Below, one piece after another: positions 12,372-23,235 of a stretch of 64,000 nt of DNA. The DNA lies in NCBI GenBank assembly GCA_905331475.1, contig CAJNYU010001440.1, forward strand, positions 1-64,000. The letters are read 5' to 3'. Both the position numbers and the translations under genes were made by a program. The notes under the pieces were generated by a model. It was not told the origin of the DNA, searched no databases, and was given only the letters and a program-made list of their open reading frames with translations. Position 1 is the stretch's first letter; every line of letters starts with the position of its first letter. The stretch is from Rotaria socialis. Taxonomy: Eukaryota > Rotifera > Eurotatoria > Philodinida > Philodinidae.

Positions 12372-12734
12372 TGATAATCGAATATGCCATTTCTCGATTC
12401 GTCTAGTACTGAACTCATTAAATGCGCATCAATCCAAAATATAATAACGTTGTGCTACCTTTTTTTCTATCAGTTCTGTATTGCTTGTGTCGATATATAG
12501 CTTCAAATTATCTCATTTTGTTTTGCAGCTACATCTCTTTTCAGTGTACATTTAAACGTATCAATCATACATTCATAATAAAAAAAAGAAGTAACTATCT
12601 GTTTCAAAGAAAAACATGCAACACAAAATTCTTCTCTTCATTAAGACCTTTCAATTCAATCAATCTTCCCGAATTGAGAATAAAAAACAAACCATCTATC
12701 CAAAATCAAACTTTTTCTTCCAGTATAAAAAAAA
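12372..12734. other. Right flank of composite element, no gene seen
   Basis: AT-rich, T/C-biased sequence downstream of the helicase gene. No terminal inverted repeat matching the left flank was found by eye. Long open frames here look like chance. Confidence 0.3.
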
Positions 12735-12936
12735 AGAGAAAAATCAATTTCCTTATGTCCCAATGTCCCGAGCATTCGAATAAATCTATTGAAAATCTTT
12801 TTCTTATTTCAAATAAATCTAGCGAAAATCTTTTTCTCTCTTTTCTTCAAATACAGAACGAAAGAGAAAAATCATTTTCCTTATGTCCCAATGTCCCGAG
12901 CATTCAAATAAATCTAGGGAAAATCTTTTTCTTAGT
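12735..12936. repeat. 128-bp tandem repeat running into an assembly gap
   Basis: The phrase CCTTATGTCCCAATGTCCCG starts at 12751 and again at 12879, a 128-bp period. Smaller internal units of the form AATAAATCTA followed by GAAAATCTTTTTCT recur between them. The repeat runs straight into the run of Ns, so the array is probably longer than assembled. Confidence 0.8.
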
Positions 12937-13036
12937 NNNNNNNNNNNNNNNNNNNNNNNNNNNNNNNNNNNNNNNNNNNNNNNNNNNNNNNNNNNNNNNN
13001 NNNNNNNNNNNNNNNNNNNNNNNNNNNNNNNNNNNN
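12937..13036. other. Assembly gap (100 N)
   Basis: Exactly 100 Ns, the usual placeholder for a gap of unknown size. It sits at the end of a tandem repeat, which explains the break. Confidence 0.98.
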
Positions 13037-13065
13037 TTGATGAACCTTTCTTTTTCTCCGCATAA

Positions 13066-13190
13066 ACCCTTTTTTCATTTAAAATACCCTTTTTATCAAA
13101 TACCCTTTTTCTCAAAAACCCTTAAAGGGTTTATGTGGTTCTCCTAAACCCTTTAAGGGTTTAGGAAAATTTTCCGAATGTACTAGGGTT
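13066..13190. repeat. AAACCC/GGGTTT palindromic repeat
   Basis: Several AAACCCTT and AAGGGTTT units are arranged as short palindromes, for example TAAACCCTTTAAGGGTTTA near 13146. Similar but more diverged units occur at 18590-18690. The stretch could be a decayed inverted-repeat element end; its function is unknown. Confidence 0.5.
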
Positions 13191-13384
13191 TCTTATTCTA
13201 CGAATTTTTTTTACAGTGTTGGTTGTTGTTGTCTTGATGTAGATGTTTAGTATGCACTTTCTTGTACACGCTTGTTTTTCTGTTTCATCAATACAGATTT
13301 GTATCAGACATAGATGGCTTAAGTCATACTCAAAAGGCTCACGACTATCTACCGTTGCAACCATCAGATCAATATTGCAGTATA

Positions 13385-14100
13385 TGTCGACGAAAAGGCG
13401 ATTGCATAAAAAAAGAAATTTGGTTCTCTGTCTGATTCATTTTCCCCTCATTAATATTGAAGGTATCCTTATAATTTAAGCCCACGATACAATATAACGA
13501 TCTCATGATTTTTATTAAAACAGCGGAAGTGAGAAAATGAAAGCAAACATGAAAATTTCTTCCTTGTAAATTAGCATGTATTTTAATATACGTATTTATA
13601 AAAGACTGCAGAAGATTGCTTACAACATTTGATTAAATATTTATTATTTAGTCAGTACGTACATTTGTTCATATAGAATTCAATATAGTTGCTAGAAAAT
13701 GATTCTCAATACAAAAGTCGTTTCTCTCTTGTCAATCGTTGTTCTCGTAGTAGCTTACAACATAGTTGGAGCAACATCTGATGATGGCGAAGACTTTCAA
13801 CCGAGTTTGACTTTACAGAAACGAGACGATATAATTGATGATTCAACTATGATTTGTTTGCTTTCAATGTCAATACATTCATTGGTACAGCTGAGATGCA
13901 ATGAGTAATGACGAAATAGATATTTGAATTAGACATTTCTTAGAATTATTCATGAAACTCTGTTACGTTCATCATATGTGGCATGTCATATCAATGCTTC
14001 AAAATTACTGGAATTTCGAATAATAGACTTGTTCATAATGTTCTCTTTCTTCGAAGTATTCTCTCAGACTTACGTCTGCAAACTGTGCTTCGCATCCAAA
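13385..14100 (+). repeat. Duplicated locus, copy A
   Basis: The sequence 13385-13830 (promoter side plus start of the secreted peptide) matches 19183-19610 closely. A second block at about 14008-14080 matches 19790-19865. The two loci therefore derive from one segmental duplication about 5.8 kb apart with later divergence. A short exon-like stretch upstream (about 13297-13395, containing CSICRRKG after an acceptor-like cag) partly matches the upstream side of copy B. Confidence 0.8.
13699..13908 (+). CDS. Small putative secreted peptide precursor
   Basis: A short open frame of 69 residues starts with a convincing signal peptide: MILNTKVVSLLSIVVLVV followed by a small-residue cleavage site (IVGA-T). 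An acidic spacer with DDGEDFQ and a dibasic KR site (LQKRDD) follows, so it looks like a processed secreted precursor. The C-terminal part is uncertain because an intron may follow. The upstream sequence from about 13385 is duplicated at about 19183, including the promoter side. I do not recognise a family. It could be a neuropeptide-like or other secreted peptide; no function is claimed. Confidence 0.45.
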   Translation: MILNTKVVSLLSIVVLVVAYNIVGATSDDGEDFQPSLTLQKRDDIIDDSTMICLLSMSIHSLVQLRCNE

Positions 14101-16059
14101 GTGGCACAGGAATAAAAACTTGCTATCATTTATCCCATTTTTATAAAATTTCAAGTACTATCGAAGCATTGAAGCTCGGTCTAATATGACAAAAGTTTTT
14201 GAATAGGTTCATGCTTAGAATCAGTAACTAAATGTAACATGGTTCCTCTTGTCATATAAGCTATGATTATAATTTAAGGCGATGTAAATATATGTATACG
14301 AAATTCTTGTGTACAATTCATTTATTAGTTGACAATTTAATGTGTGTGCTATAGAGCCTGATGAGTTATTAGTGAGATAGTTGAATAAGCATTTAGTGTA
14401 AGCAACTCATTTGAAATGCCACCCTTCAGTATGACCACTACTGTTGATAATGTATTACAACCATATAAATTATTTGAATAAAAGCTTGCTGTGGATCCTA
14501 CATCGGTGATGTCATCTGTGAGTAGAAGAATATATTGAACTTTTGAATTAATTGAATCTATTATACGAAAGACAATTTGTTTGTAATGATAGATAAACCG
14601 TAGCATCTTGTAACATAAGTCACATGAAAAACAGTAGTGTAGGTGGCCACCAAATACTAATATTTATCTTTTGTATGCGAAATCTTTTTGTCGCATGATA
14701 TTAGACTTATGACAATTTTCTCAGAATAGGATGGATTGAATAAGTTATTTGAATATCATTTTAATATCACTCGTTCCATTTTCATGAGACTAACTCACAT
14801 AGCTCTTGTCTCGAATGTTTGATGTCGAAAGAACACGTCATTTGAACAACAGAACAGGCCACTCTAATCTATACACTTATTTAACCATCGGCGAACGAAT
14901 AATAGGTCGTCTTAGTATTTGGGCCAGTACGCAGTATCGGAATAGAACCACACATATATTCAGTTACTAGGTGATTATTAGTCCTATTACTGTGCTCGCA
15001 TTTTAATTTTACAGAAAGTAGCATATTGAAATATTCATTTCCTTTAAAAGATTCACTTGATTCGTCATATACCAATCTATTAGTCGCGATGGATGCGACA
15101 TAAAGAAGAATAAGATATTGGCATGAAGCCTTTGTTGTTGGTATCATTCAATTAATCCAACAATGTTGGTATCAACACAAGTCGAGTATCCTACTGTTAA
15201 ACTGTCTTTCTTAAATATGAATACGTTTTTAGTATAGTATATCACAAAATACTCAACCTCTAGCTGCATAGTCACTGGGAACCAGTTGTTTTTCAATACA
15301 CAAAATATTGAAATGAAATTACGGTTTCAGTTGTACTATTGCCTTACCACTGTGAAATCTCTTAGTTGCATGGAATTCTTCGTTGCATATAATACTACAG
15401 CTTGAATAGACACTTCTAACTCGAACCCGTTTCTGTCTTATGTGACTTTTGATGATGTCAAGAATACAAAACATAAACCACAAGCAGAATAAAAATATAT
15501 GAACTTTTTTCTTGTAAAGCTGACTCATGTATAACGTGATTGTGGTTCTAAACAACCAGAATCGCGCTTGACAAAACTTCTAATGGATAAATGAAAAGAT
15601 AGATGGTAGAAGAAGTCCGTCTATTTTTTGATCAGTAAGTATTTGATGAATATTTAAACTTTCACATGCCGTAAACAAAGTATACGAATACTGACGTACT
15701 AACAGCTCCTCGCTAGGCTCGTGGCAGATGGATTAAATTGAATATTCTGTTACGCACAGCAATAGAGCAAAATACGAGAATAATATTATTAGGAATGTTC
15801 TTTCATTTCACCGCCGCCCAATTGCACCTGTACTTCTAATGAGCCATATGATCAGAACACAAAATTCGAATGGCGAATTCCTAATAGGTAGCCATTATCC
15901 TCATGAGACTTCTACTTCGTAAAGGCTTCCAGTCTTTATCATTCACCAAGAGAAATATCCAATGATAATCATCCTATGACTAGGTCGCTTTTTTAATATG
16001 TACTCCAAATGTGGTCTACGTTGAGTCTTTCCACTGGGGTCTTCAAAATATACCAACAA
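13909..16059. other. Gene-poor stretch
   Basis: Apart from the 14008-14080 block shared with copy B, I see no recognisable gene. Open frames on both strands are short and lack similarity or splice structure. Base composition is less AT-rich than the element to the left. Confidence 0.3.
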
Positions 16060-17480
16060 CATCGTCCTAGGAACTGCTATATTCTCGCATCATCAGTGAA
16101 CGTACAATGAACGTTCAGTTTTTATCGCGTAGTAAGTAGAATATCCGAATGCTATAATCGTAAGGGCTGTAATTTTCTTGCATCGACAGTCATGATTTGA
16201 TAGACCGTCACGTTTTCATGGAACGCAAACGAGATAAACGAGAAGTAGCTTCCTAAAAGCCGTAGGTTTGTTTGATCACTTATGAACAACCAATGAATAC
16301 TCTGATTTTGTCTTGTAGTGGGGAAAATTTGTGAATCGCACCTTACTCAAGAACATTACTTTCTTCTGTCATTGATAAATACCGAAGGAAAGTTTACTTT
16401 AACCGCGGAATGAGCAGAATATCGGAACGGTATCATCGTAAGTGCTGTTATTTTCTTGCATCAACAGTGATGATTTGATAGATCTTCACGTTTTCATGGA
16501 ACGCAAACGAGATAAACGAGAAGTACCATCGTAAACGTCGTACTTTTGTTTCATCACCCGTCAGCTTCCAATGAACGTGCCGATTTTCTCTCCTAGGAAG
16601 CAGAATATGTGAAAAGTACATTACTACGAGCTGCTCCATTCTTTCATTGCTGGGAAACAGTCTACAAACGTTCAGTATGTTTCTTATAACGAGTAAAATA
16701 TGTGAATCGAAGTTTTTTAAGACGTATTGTTTTCTTTCATTGCTGGGAAACAGTCTACAAACGTTCAGTATGTTTCTTATAACGAGTAAAATATGTGAAT
16801 GGCACCTTTTTCTAGAACATTACTTTCTTTTATCACTGAGAAATACCCTACAGAAGTTTATTTTTTATCGTGTAGTCAATCGAATATCCGAATGGTATCA
16901 TCGTAAGGGCTGTTATTTTCTTGCATCGACAGTGATGATTTGACAGACCTTCATGCTTTCATGGAACGCAAACGAGATAAACGAGAAGTAGCTTCGTAAA
17001 AGCCATAGTTTTGTTTTATCACCCGTCAACATCAAATCAATGTACCGATTTTGTCTTGTAGTGAGAAAAATTTGTGAAAGGTACATTATTACGAGCTGTT
17101 GCTTTCTTTCATTGCTGGTAAACATTGTTGGAACGTTCAGTTTTTATTTTGTAGTGAGCATAATGTGCGCACAACATATTGGTAACCACTGTTATTTTCT
17201 AGCATTATCGATGAACATTTCATGGGCGTCGAAGTTTTCAATGTGCGCAAGGGAAATATGGGAATAAAAGGTTCGTCTGAACTAGTCGCTTCTTGCGTGT
17301 CTGTTGAATATCGTGGATAGTTGATGTCCTTTCCGTGGAGAGAAAAGTATTTGAATAGTACCTTCTTCAGATCTCTTCATGTGTTTGATCGCGGAGGAAT
17401 ATTTCATGAATCTTTCATATCTGGTGTGAAGGAAGAAAAATACTTGTATAGATTCTTTCTGAGAATTATTCGCCTCTTTC
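16060..17480. repeat. Diverged tandem array, 93-bp period
   Basis: The phrase CTTTCATTGCTGGGAAACAG starts at 16641 and 16734, giving a 93-bp period. A conserved block starting TTTTCATGGAACGCAAACGA occurs at about 16213, 16491 and 16956, separated by 278 and 465 bp, that is 3 and 5 periods. Units differ considerably outside these blocks, so the array is old or has a higher-order structure. The period is a multiple of three, so frames stay open across units and a 31-residue repeat can be read from 16647. No known protein repeat matches it and I regard it as non-coding. Confidence 0.8.
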
Positions 17481-18332
17481 ATGACTACTTCAAATTTAAC
17501 TGAAAGTAACAGGTTGCTAGTAAGTGAGAAAAATATGCACCTAGTATTTTCGTTAGAACCGTTTGGTTTCTATGTGATTTTCATGAATTTTTGAATCGTG
17601 CATCCTTTGTAAAAATCACCTGATCGCATTGAATACAGCAATTGTTGAAGATGATCGTTGCCTTTGGCATCTTGTGCTGCACCTGCGTATGAATCCTATC
17701 ATAGAAGGGTTGTGTTAAATATGAATAGACTAGTCAATAAAGTACGTACGTTGGATCTAATCATTCTGATAGTAGTGCACCCCTAGAGAGATGTGTTAGT
17801 ACTGCAATTATAAATAATTGATTTGTTTTTCTTTTTTAGAGATTACTGAAGAATGCAGCGATTTTGGGTTCGGCTCCTTGGACTTTACAAACAAACTGCG
17901 TTCCATCGAATGACAAAGCTTTTCTCACCATAAACACTTCTTTTCGTGTCATCAACGCTTCATTTTTGTTACACAATTTAATTAGACCCCTTTTGTTATT
18001 TGTCGCTTTCTATTTGACTTCAAATAAATATTTCAACGAACTTAAATCTCGATAAAATTTAGAATCTTTAATATAGGTCAATTATTCGTGATGTCTGATG
18101 TAATAATTCATCGCACCAGATTTAAACGTAGTGAATACTTTCGTTTTCAATCCTCCAAAGTTCTTAAGTAGGTCTTGATCAATATCAGTAAAACGTATAT
18201 GGTCATATGTATAAAAAAATTATCTATTTAAAAACCCATATCCGTTGATGCCCTGGTGTGAAGTAGCACTTTGTGCATGAATTAAGATGATTTCAAGTTT
18301 TTCATGGTCAAAGATTCTTCGAAGGCTCCAAG
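17481..18332. other. Gene-poor stretch
   Basis: No recognisable gene. The first few hundred bases may be further decayed 93-bp units. Short open frames lack support. Confidence 0.3.
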
Positions 18333-18338
18333 TAGGAA

Positions 18339-18447
18339 CCATAGATGTCCATGGCGGCGCTGCCGCTGCCGCCACAGCGTTAGCGGGATCTTTTTCAAAA
18401 GCTCATCGCGGCAGCAGCAGATTTTCACCCGCGATGGACATCTATGG
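18339..18447. mobile_element. 109-bp inverted-repeat MITE
   Basis: The element starts CCATAGATGTCCAT and ends ATGGACATCTATGG, a perfect 14-bp terminal inverted repeat. It is flanked by the direct repeat TAGGAA (18333-18338 and 18448-18453), a 6-bp target-site duplication. The interior is strikingly GC-rich (GGCGGCGCTGCCGCTGCCGC) in an AT-rich neighbourhood. It is too small to encode anything, and the superfamily is not assigned. Confidence 0.85.
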
Positions 18448-18453
18448 TAGGAA

Positions 18454-19176
18454 CATATGTGCGTGATAAATTGGGTGTGACTAATAAGGAACATTAATGT
18501 TTCCAGATTAGTGACGGAGTTAGGTGCACTGTAAAACAAAATCGTAGAATAAAAAAGCCTAGTAGTACAAAAAAATTTCATAAATCCTTAAGGGGTTTAA
18601 GTTTTTGTCCAAAACTCTAAAAGAGTTTATTATCTGAAGAGTTTATGAAACTAAGGGTATTTGAAAATTAAAAGGGTTTATTGTACAAGAATTTAAGAAC
18701 AAGCGCTTATAATTACACTCTTCCATAAAATAGTCTTTTGTGCTAGAAAATTCCAATCAAACATTTTATACATATATAACAAACCGATTATGACTTCTAT
18801 GGTTGATTAAATCATTCATCAAATATTTCTCTGATTAGATAGGCTATCATACAATAGAAACAAAGATAAGTGAAAACCAGAATAATTTTAGCTCTCTCGA
18901 TGTTGCAATCGCTGTAATCTCGGTAAAAAGATTGTCATTCTCAATTTAATTTGATCAGTCTGAAAAGCAATACGAAACTTTGTTGTATATAAATGAAGTC
19001 ACTATAATAAACTTAAAGTATTATTTACAAATCTTGAATCATTATATCATTAAGTTAAAGATCGTACTCAATTATTCTTTTTTTCGTCTTTTAATTTTTG
19101 TCTAAAGAAGAACACTACGATAAGTCATCATCATTATCTGATATTTCATATTGTTCATTTTTGTACTCTATGTCGA
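18454..19176. other. Gene-poor stretch
   Basis: Contains diverged AAGGGTTT-type units at about 18590-18690 related to those at 13066-13190. No gene was recognised. Confidence 0.3.
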
Positions 19177-19179
19177 TAA

Positions 19180-19900
19180 AGACGTGGTCGCATAAAAAAA
19201 GAAATTTGGTTCTCTGTCTGATTCATTTTCCCCTCATTAATATTGAAGGTATCCTTATAATTTAAGCCCATGATACAATATAACGATCTCGTGATTTTCA
19301 TTAAAACAGCGGATGTGAGAAAATGAAAGCAAACATGAAAGTTTATTCCTTGTAAATTAGCATGTATTTTAATATACGTATTTATAAAAGACTGCAGAAG
19401 ATTGCTTACAACATTTGATTAAATATTTATTATTTAGTCGGTACGTACATCCGTTCATACAGAATTCAATATAGTTGCTAGAAAACGATTCTCAATACAA
19501 AAGTCGTTTGTCTCTTGTCAATCGTTGTTCTCGTAGTAGCTTACAACATAGTAGGAGCAACATCTGATGATGCCGAAGACATTCAACCAAATTTGACCCT
19601 AAATAAACGGGGCGACGGCATCGCTAAAACAAGTAACTTTCATTTATTTTTAACATCAATGCATTCATGTGTCTAGTCGAGATACAATGAATATTGACAA
19701 AAATAATAATTGAATAGGATTTTGCTTATGATTATTCATAAGTCTACCACTCTTCCATCAAATAGAACATTCGATATAGATCACTCAAAGTCACTGGAAT
19801 TTCGAATAATAGACTTGTTCATAATGTTCTTTTTCTTTGAAGTATTCACTCAGATTTCAACTTGCAACTTCGCTTCATGTTCTGATAAGTATTGAAAGAA
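19180..19900 (+). pseudogene. Duplicated locus, copy B (decayed secreted-peptide gene)
   Basis: Close match to 13385-13830, including the promoter side and the signal-peptide region, and to 14008-14080. The coding part has diverged and no longer gives an equivalent open precursor, so it is probably a dead copy. It lies in the same orientation as copy A. Confidence 0.6.
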
Positions 19901-20387
19901 AATTTATTATCATCAGGGACGGCGCGAAGTAATAAGAGTAAAGGGGTTGGAGTTATGTTTAAAAATGGGAAGAAAATCCGAAAAAATCTATAAAAAGCTA
20001 GAAATTTAGTTTAAACTATTAAAAGATATTGGTACGCTTGAATAATTAATGGAATAAATTATTTTCGTTCATGAATAAATTTACTTGTATTAGCAATCGT
20101 TTCACATTCATATATTTTCTCTTTGAATCAAGGGGGAAAGTGTTGGCTCCAAGCACCAAAATTTACTACAAAGTGCTGAAGGTTCTGAACAGGTGTCGAA
20201 GGTGCTGAAAGGTGCTAAAGGTGTTAGTAGTTGGCGAAAAACCTACAGAAAAATAAAGGAGTAGTATACGATAGGATGACTTAATTCTCTGTTAAACTCA
20301 TTGTTTTTCCACAATCTTGTTGAATACACTAATTCCATAATCAAATCAGAGGTGTGCCAAATTAGAAACCTGATCACTAGAAAACCT
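19901..20387. other. Gene-poor stretch
   Basis: Contains short GGTGCTGAAGGT-like iterations at about 20165-20225. No gene was recognised. Confidence 0.3.
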
Positions 20388-21615
20388 GCACTTAATGTTA
20401 TTAACTTAAGAGTCATCATTGAATTCCGATTATTTCCCAGGAGTTTACTGTGCATTTTATGAAAAATCAATTTTTAACGTCTGGGGTACTTACCCCTGAA
20501 GGATCGAAAAAACGTTTTATTCTAATTTTAGTACTAGTAGTTATATTTCGATAAAGTTAAGTTTCATGATTACAAATATCATCTTAGATTTTAAAATTCA
20601 TTGGGTAGTAAGAAAGATCTGAAGCACTCTCGGGAAGACTTAAAAAGAGCTATTGGCTCAAAGGTCGACGAATATTCGCTTTATACTGGTTGAAAATAGA
20701 CCCTTTCGATACAGAATGTTTTTGCTTATCAGAGTATATAAGAACGGCTTAGATATTCAAATTTTGTTTTATCGATAAATGCTAAATACCGCCCCGATTG
20801 CGTCATGCAGTTAGAAATAATGCTATGCTCAATTTTATAGAGTGTAGCTTTTCGAAGTTTACCAGAAAGATTTTCTTACGGAATACCTAATTGAATGTGC
20901 TCTTTCTAATAAAACTATTTTCGAATTAAAACTCGTTGTAATGTGAAACGTTTTCGCTCCAATACTAGTGTTGGAATCGGTTTTCTGTCATTGCTTAGCT
21001 GATACTTGATAGTTTCAAACAGAATAATTCCTATGCGACTGAATATAAATATTATATTTGTTTTAAGCACAAAATCTAATTCGATTTAATTATTTCGACA
21101 AATTTTGTTTTCGGTCAGATCTTCACCCCTGGTCCTCGTCATGGATAACGAAAAACCAACTTACCCCAAAAGCCATGTGGACAATGTGAAAAGTTTCCAA
21201 ACTTTGGGAATGATGTTTGAGATAAAGTAGATCAATTAATAATAAATCAAATAGTTGTTTTGAATAAAATATTTTGTTTTCAGATGAGCCTGAAGGGGAC
21301 CAGAGGTGAAAATCTGACCGAAAACAAAATTTGTAGAAATAATTAAATCGAATTAGATTTTGCGCTTAAAACACATATAATATTTATATTCAGTCGCATA
21401 GGAATTATTCTGCTTGAAACTATCAAGTATCAGCCAAGCAATGACAGAAATTCGATTTCAACACTAGTATTGGAGCGAAAACGCTATACGTTACATCGAG
21501 TTTTAAGATGAAAGCTCTCNCCAGGTGTTAATAATTGATTTTTCATGAAATACAAAATAAAATTGGAAAATAATCCGAATTCAATGATGATTTTCAAGCT
21601 AATAAAATTATGTGC
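20388..21615. mobile_element. Foldback element with a collapsed arm
   Basis: Two inverted matches are nested. 20388-20485 pairs with 21521-21615 (CCTGCAC, then TCATCATTGAATTC, then ATGAAAAATCAAT). 20935-21140 pairs with about 21290-21505 (TTTTCGCTCCAATACTAGTG, ending near the ACCCCTGGTCC/GGGGACCAG pair). The loop is about 150 bp. The left arm has about 450 bp (20486-20935) with no partner on the right, exactly where a single N sits at 21520. The right arm was therefore probably collapsed by the assembler. The full arms would be about 0.75 kb each. No transposase was seen. Confidence 0.75.
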
Positions 21616-21942
21616 AGGTTTCTTTTTACCAAGGAGTATGGCATTTCGTACAATGTTTTCTTCATACCTGAGAGAAAGCACAAGCTGCACAAATGCAATG
21701 GTGATAAAATGAAAGATAAACTTCTGAAAAATAGTCAGAGCTCATTATTAGTTGTCACACTAATAAAAGAAGGATCAAACTTTTTGATAAATCATTTTGC
21801 AATTTGATATACGGTTACTTTCGAAGGATGTTTTTCTTTTTCTGCTGGCCTTTTTATTCTGAAATAGTTCTCATTCAAATTCTGTGAATAATTCAAAAAC
21901 AAAATCACCTCTACTATTGAAAATGAAGGTAGTTTTCCCGTT

Positions 21943-22278
21943 TCATTTCCATACCACTGAAGTAAATCTCACTATAGAAAATGTGCTGAGGTGCTGGGGG
22001 TTCCAAACCTGCACTTTCCCTCTTACTTTGAATAATTGTATTTCGCTGTACAATAAGACACTATCATTAATCTGTACCATTTTACTTATATTATCAGCAT
22101 CTGTAGTAGTAAATCTCAGAATATATTCAGGAGATAATGCTGTTAAAGACTCAATATTTATATCCATAGACATTACAAGTTGTTTGTATTCTGTAATTAA
22201 TTGATCGATAACCTGTCGAAATGTTTTTCTATCCCTATTCAATTCTCCCCAGAAGAATCGCCAGGGAGTCCCTGTCAT
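21943..22278 (-). other. Unrecognised open frame, possible gene remnant
   Basis: An open frame of 111 residues begins inside the arm of the neighbouring foldback element. Its composition is protein-like, for example VLLYSEIQLFKVRGKVQVWN, with hydrophobic and charged residues alternating, unlike the low-complexity chance frames around it. I do not recognise a family, and there is no clear splice context. It could be an exon of a decayed gene. Confidence 0.25.
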
Positions 22279-23235
22279 GAGACCCGGGAATTAAGAAAAA
22301 TATGAAAAAAATTCTATCGAAACTATCAAAAACCTATGTAAAAAATCCAAAAACGTCTTCAAAAGCTTTTGACTGATTTCTAAAAGCTGGCTGAGGAGTC
22401 CCTTCGAAATCCCAGTGAGTGGACAGGGAGTCCATAGGGTCTTCTACAGGAACTCCCTACAAGGGGTGGACCATTTTTTTAACGGAAATTAATTAATGAC
22501 ATTAATTAATGGCTTCCATTAGCCATTAATCTTAATGGTTAATGTTTTCTAAGAAAAACTTAATTCATTAATATTAATGATTAATGAAAAACGAAAAACA
22601 TTAACATTAATTTTAAAATTAATGTTTTCATTAATCATTAATATTAATGTTAATATTTTCATGAAAACATTAATTTTTCCATATTACTGAATTAGGTTTC
22701 TCTAAGGAAACATTATCTATAATTATTAATCAATTAACTGATCTTAATAGCTAATTTTTTTTCCGAAAGTGTTGATTACTTAATATGGAAAGTTATAATG
22801 CTTTCATGAAAACGTTAACCATTAATATTAATGATTAATGAAAATATAATCCCTAATATTAACGAAAACATTACCATTCATACTAATGGTGAATGTTTCC
22901 GTTAACCGCTAATATCATTCAAGAACATTGACATTAATATTAATGAATTAAGTTTTTCTTAGAAAACATTAAGCATTAATATTAATGGTTAATGAGAAAC
23001 ATTAACATTAATATTAAATTAATGTTAATGGCCCACCCCTACTTCCTAGTCAGTTTTTAGAAGTCCCTCGGAAATTTTTGAAGACGCTTTCGGGTATTTT
23101 ACTTAGGTTTCTGATAGTTTTGATAGAAATTTTTTCATCTTTTTCTTAGCTTTCCGAGAACTCATAACAGTGACTCCTCAAAAGTTCGAATATTGACGGG
23201 GACTCGGATTCCTTGGGGATTCGTCTGAAAAGAGT
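22240..23235. mobile_element. Foldback element with ATTAATATTAATG-rich core
   Basis: The arms of about 200 bp are inverted copies. On the left: AGTCCCTGTCATGAGA, then AAACTATCAAAAACCTA, then AAACGTCTTCAAAAG, then GGGGTGG at about 22445. The right arm (23030-23235) carries the complementary order, starting CCCACCCC. The core (about 22475-23030) is an extremely AT-rich run of ATTAATATTAATG-type palindromic units. No coding capacity was seen in the core. The ends are approximate, as I could not fix a target-site duplication. Confidence 0.75.

Noticed and set aside
16647-17125. Repeat protein encoded by the 93-bp array
   Set aside because: Frames stay open only because the period is a multiple of three. 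The residues match no known repeat and both strands look equally open.
21610-21807. Short plus-strand frame next to the foldback arm
   Set aside because: It begins inside the foldback arm and has no similarity, splice signals or compositional support.
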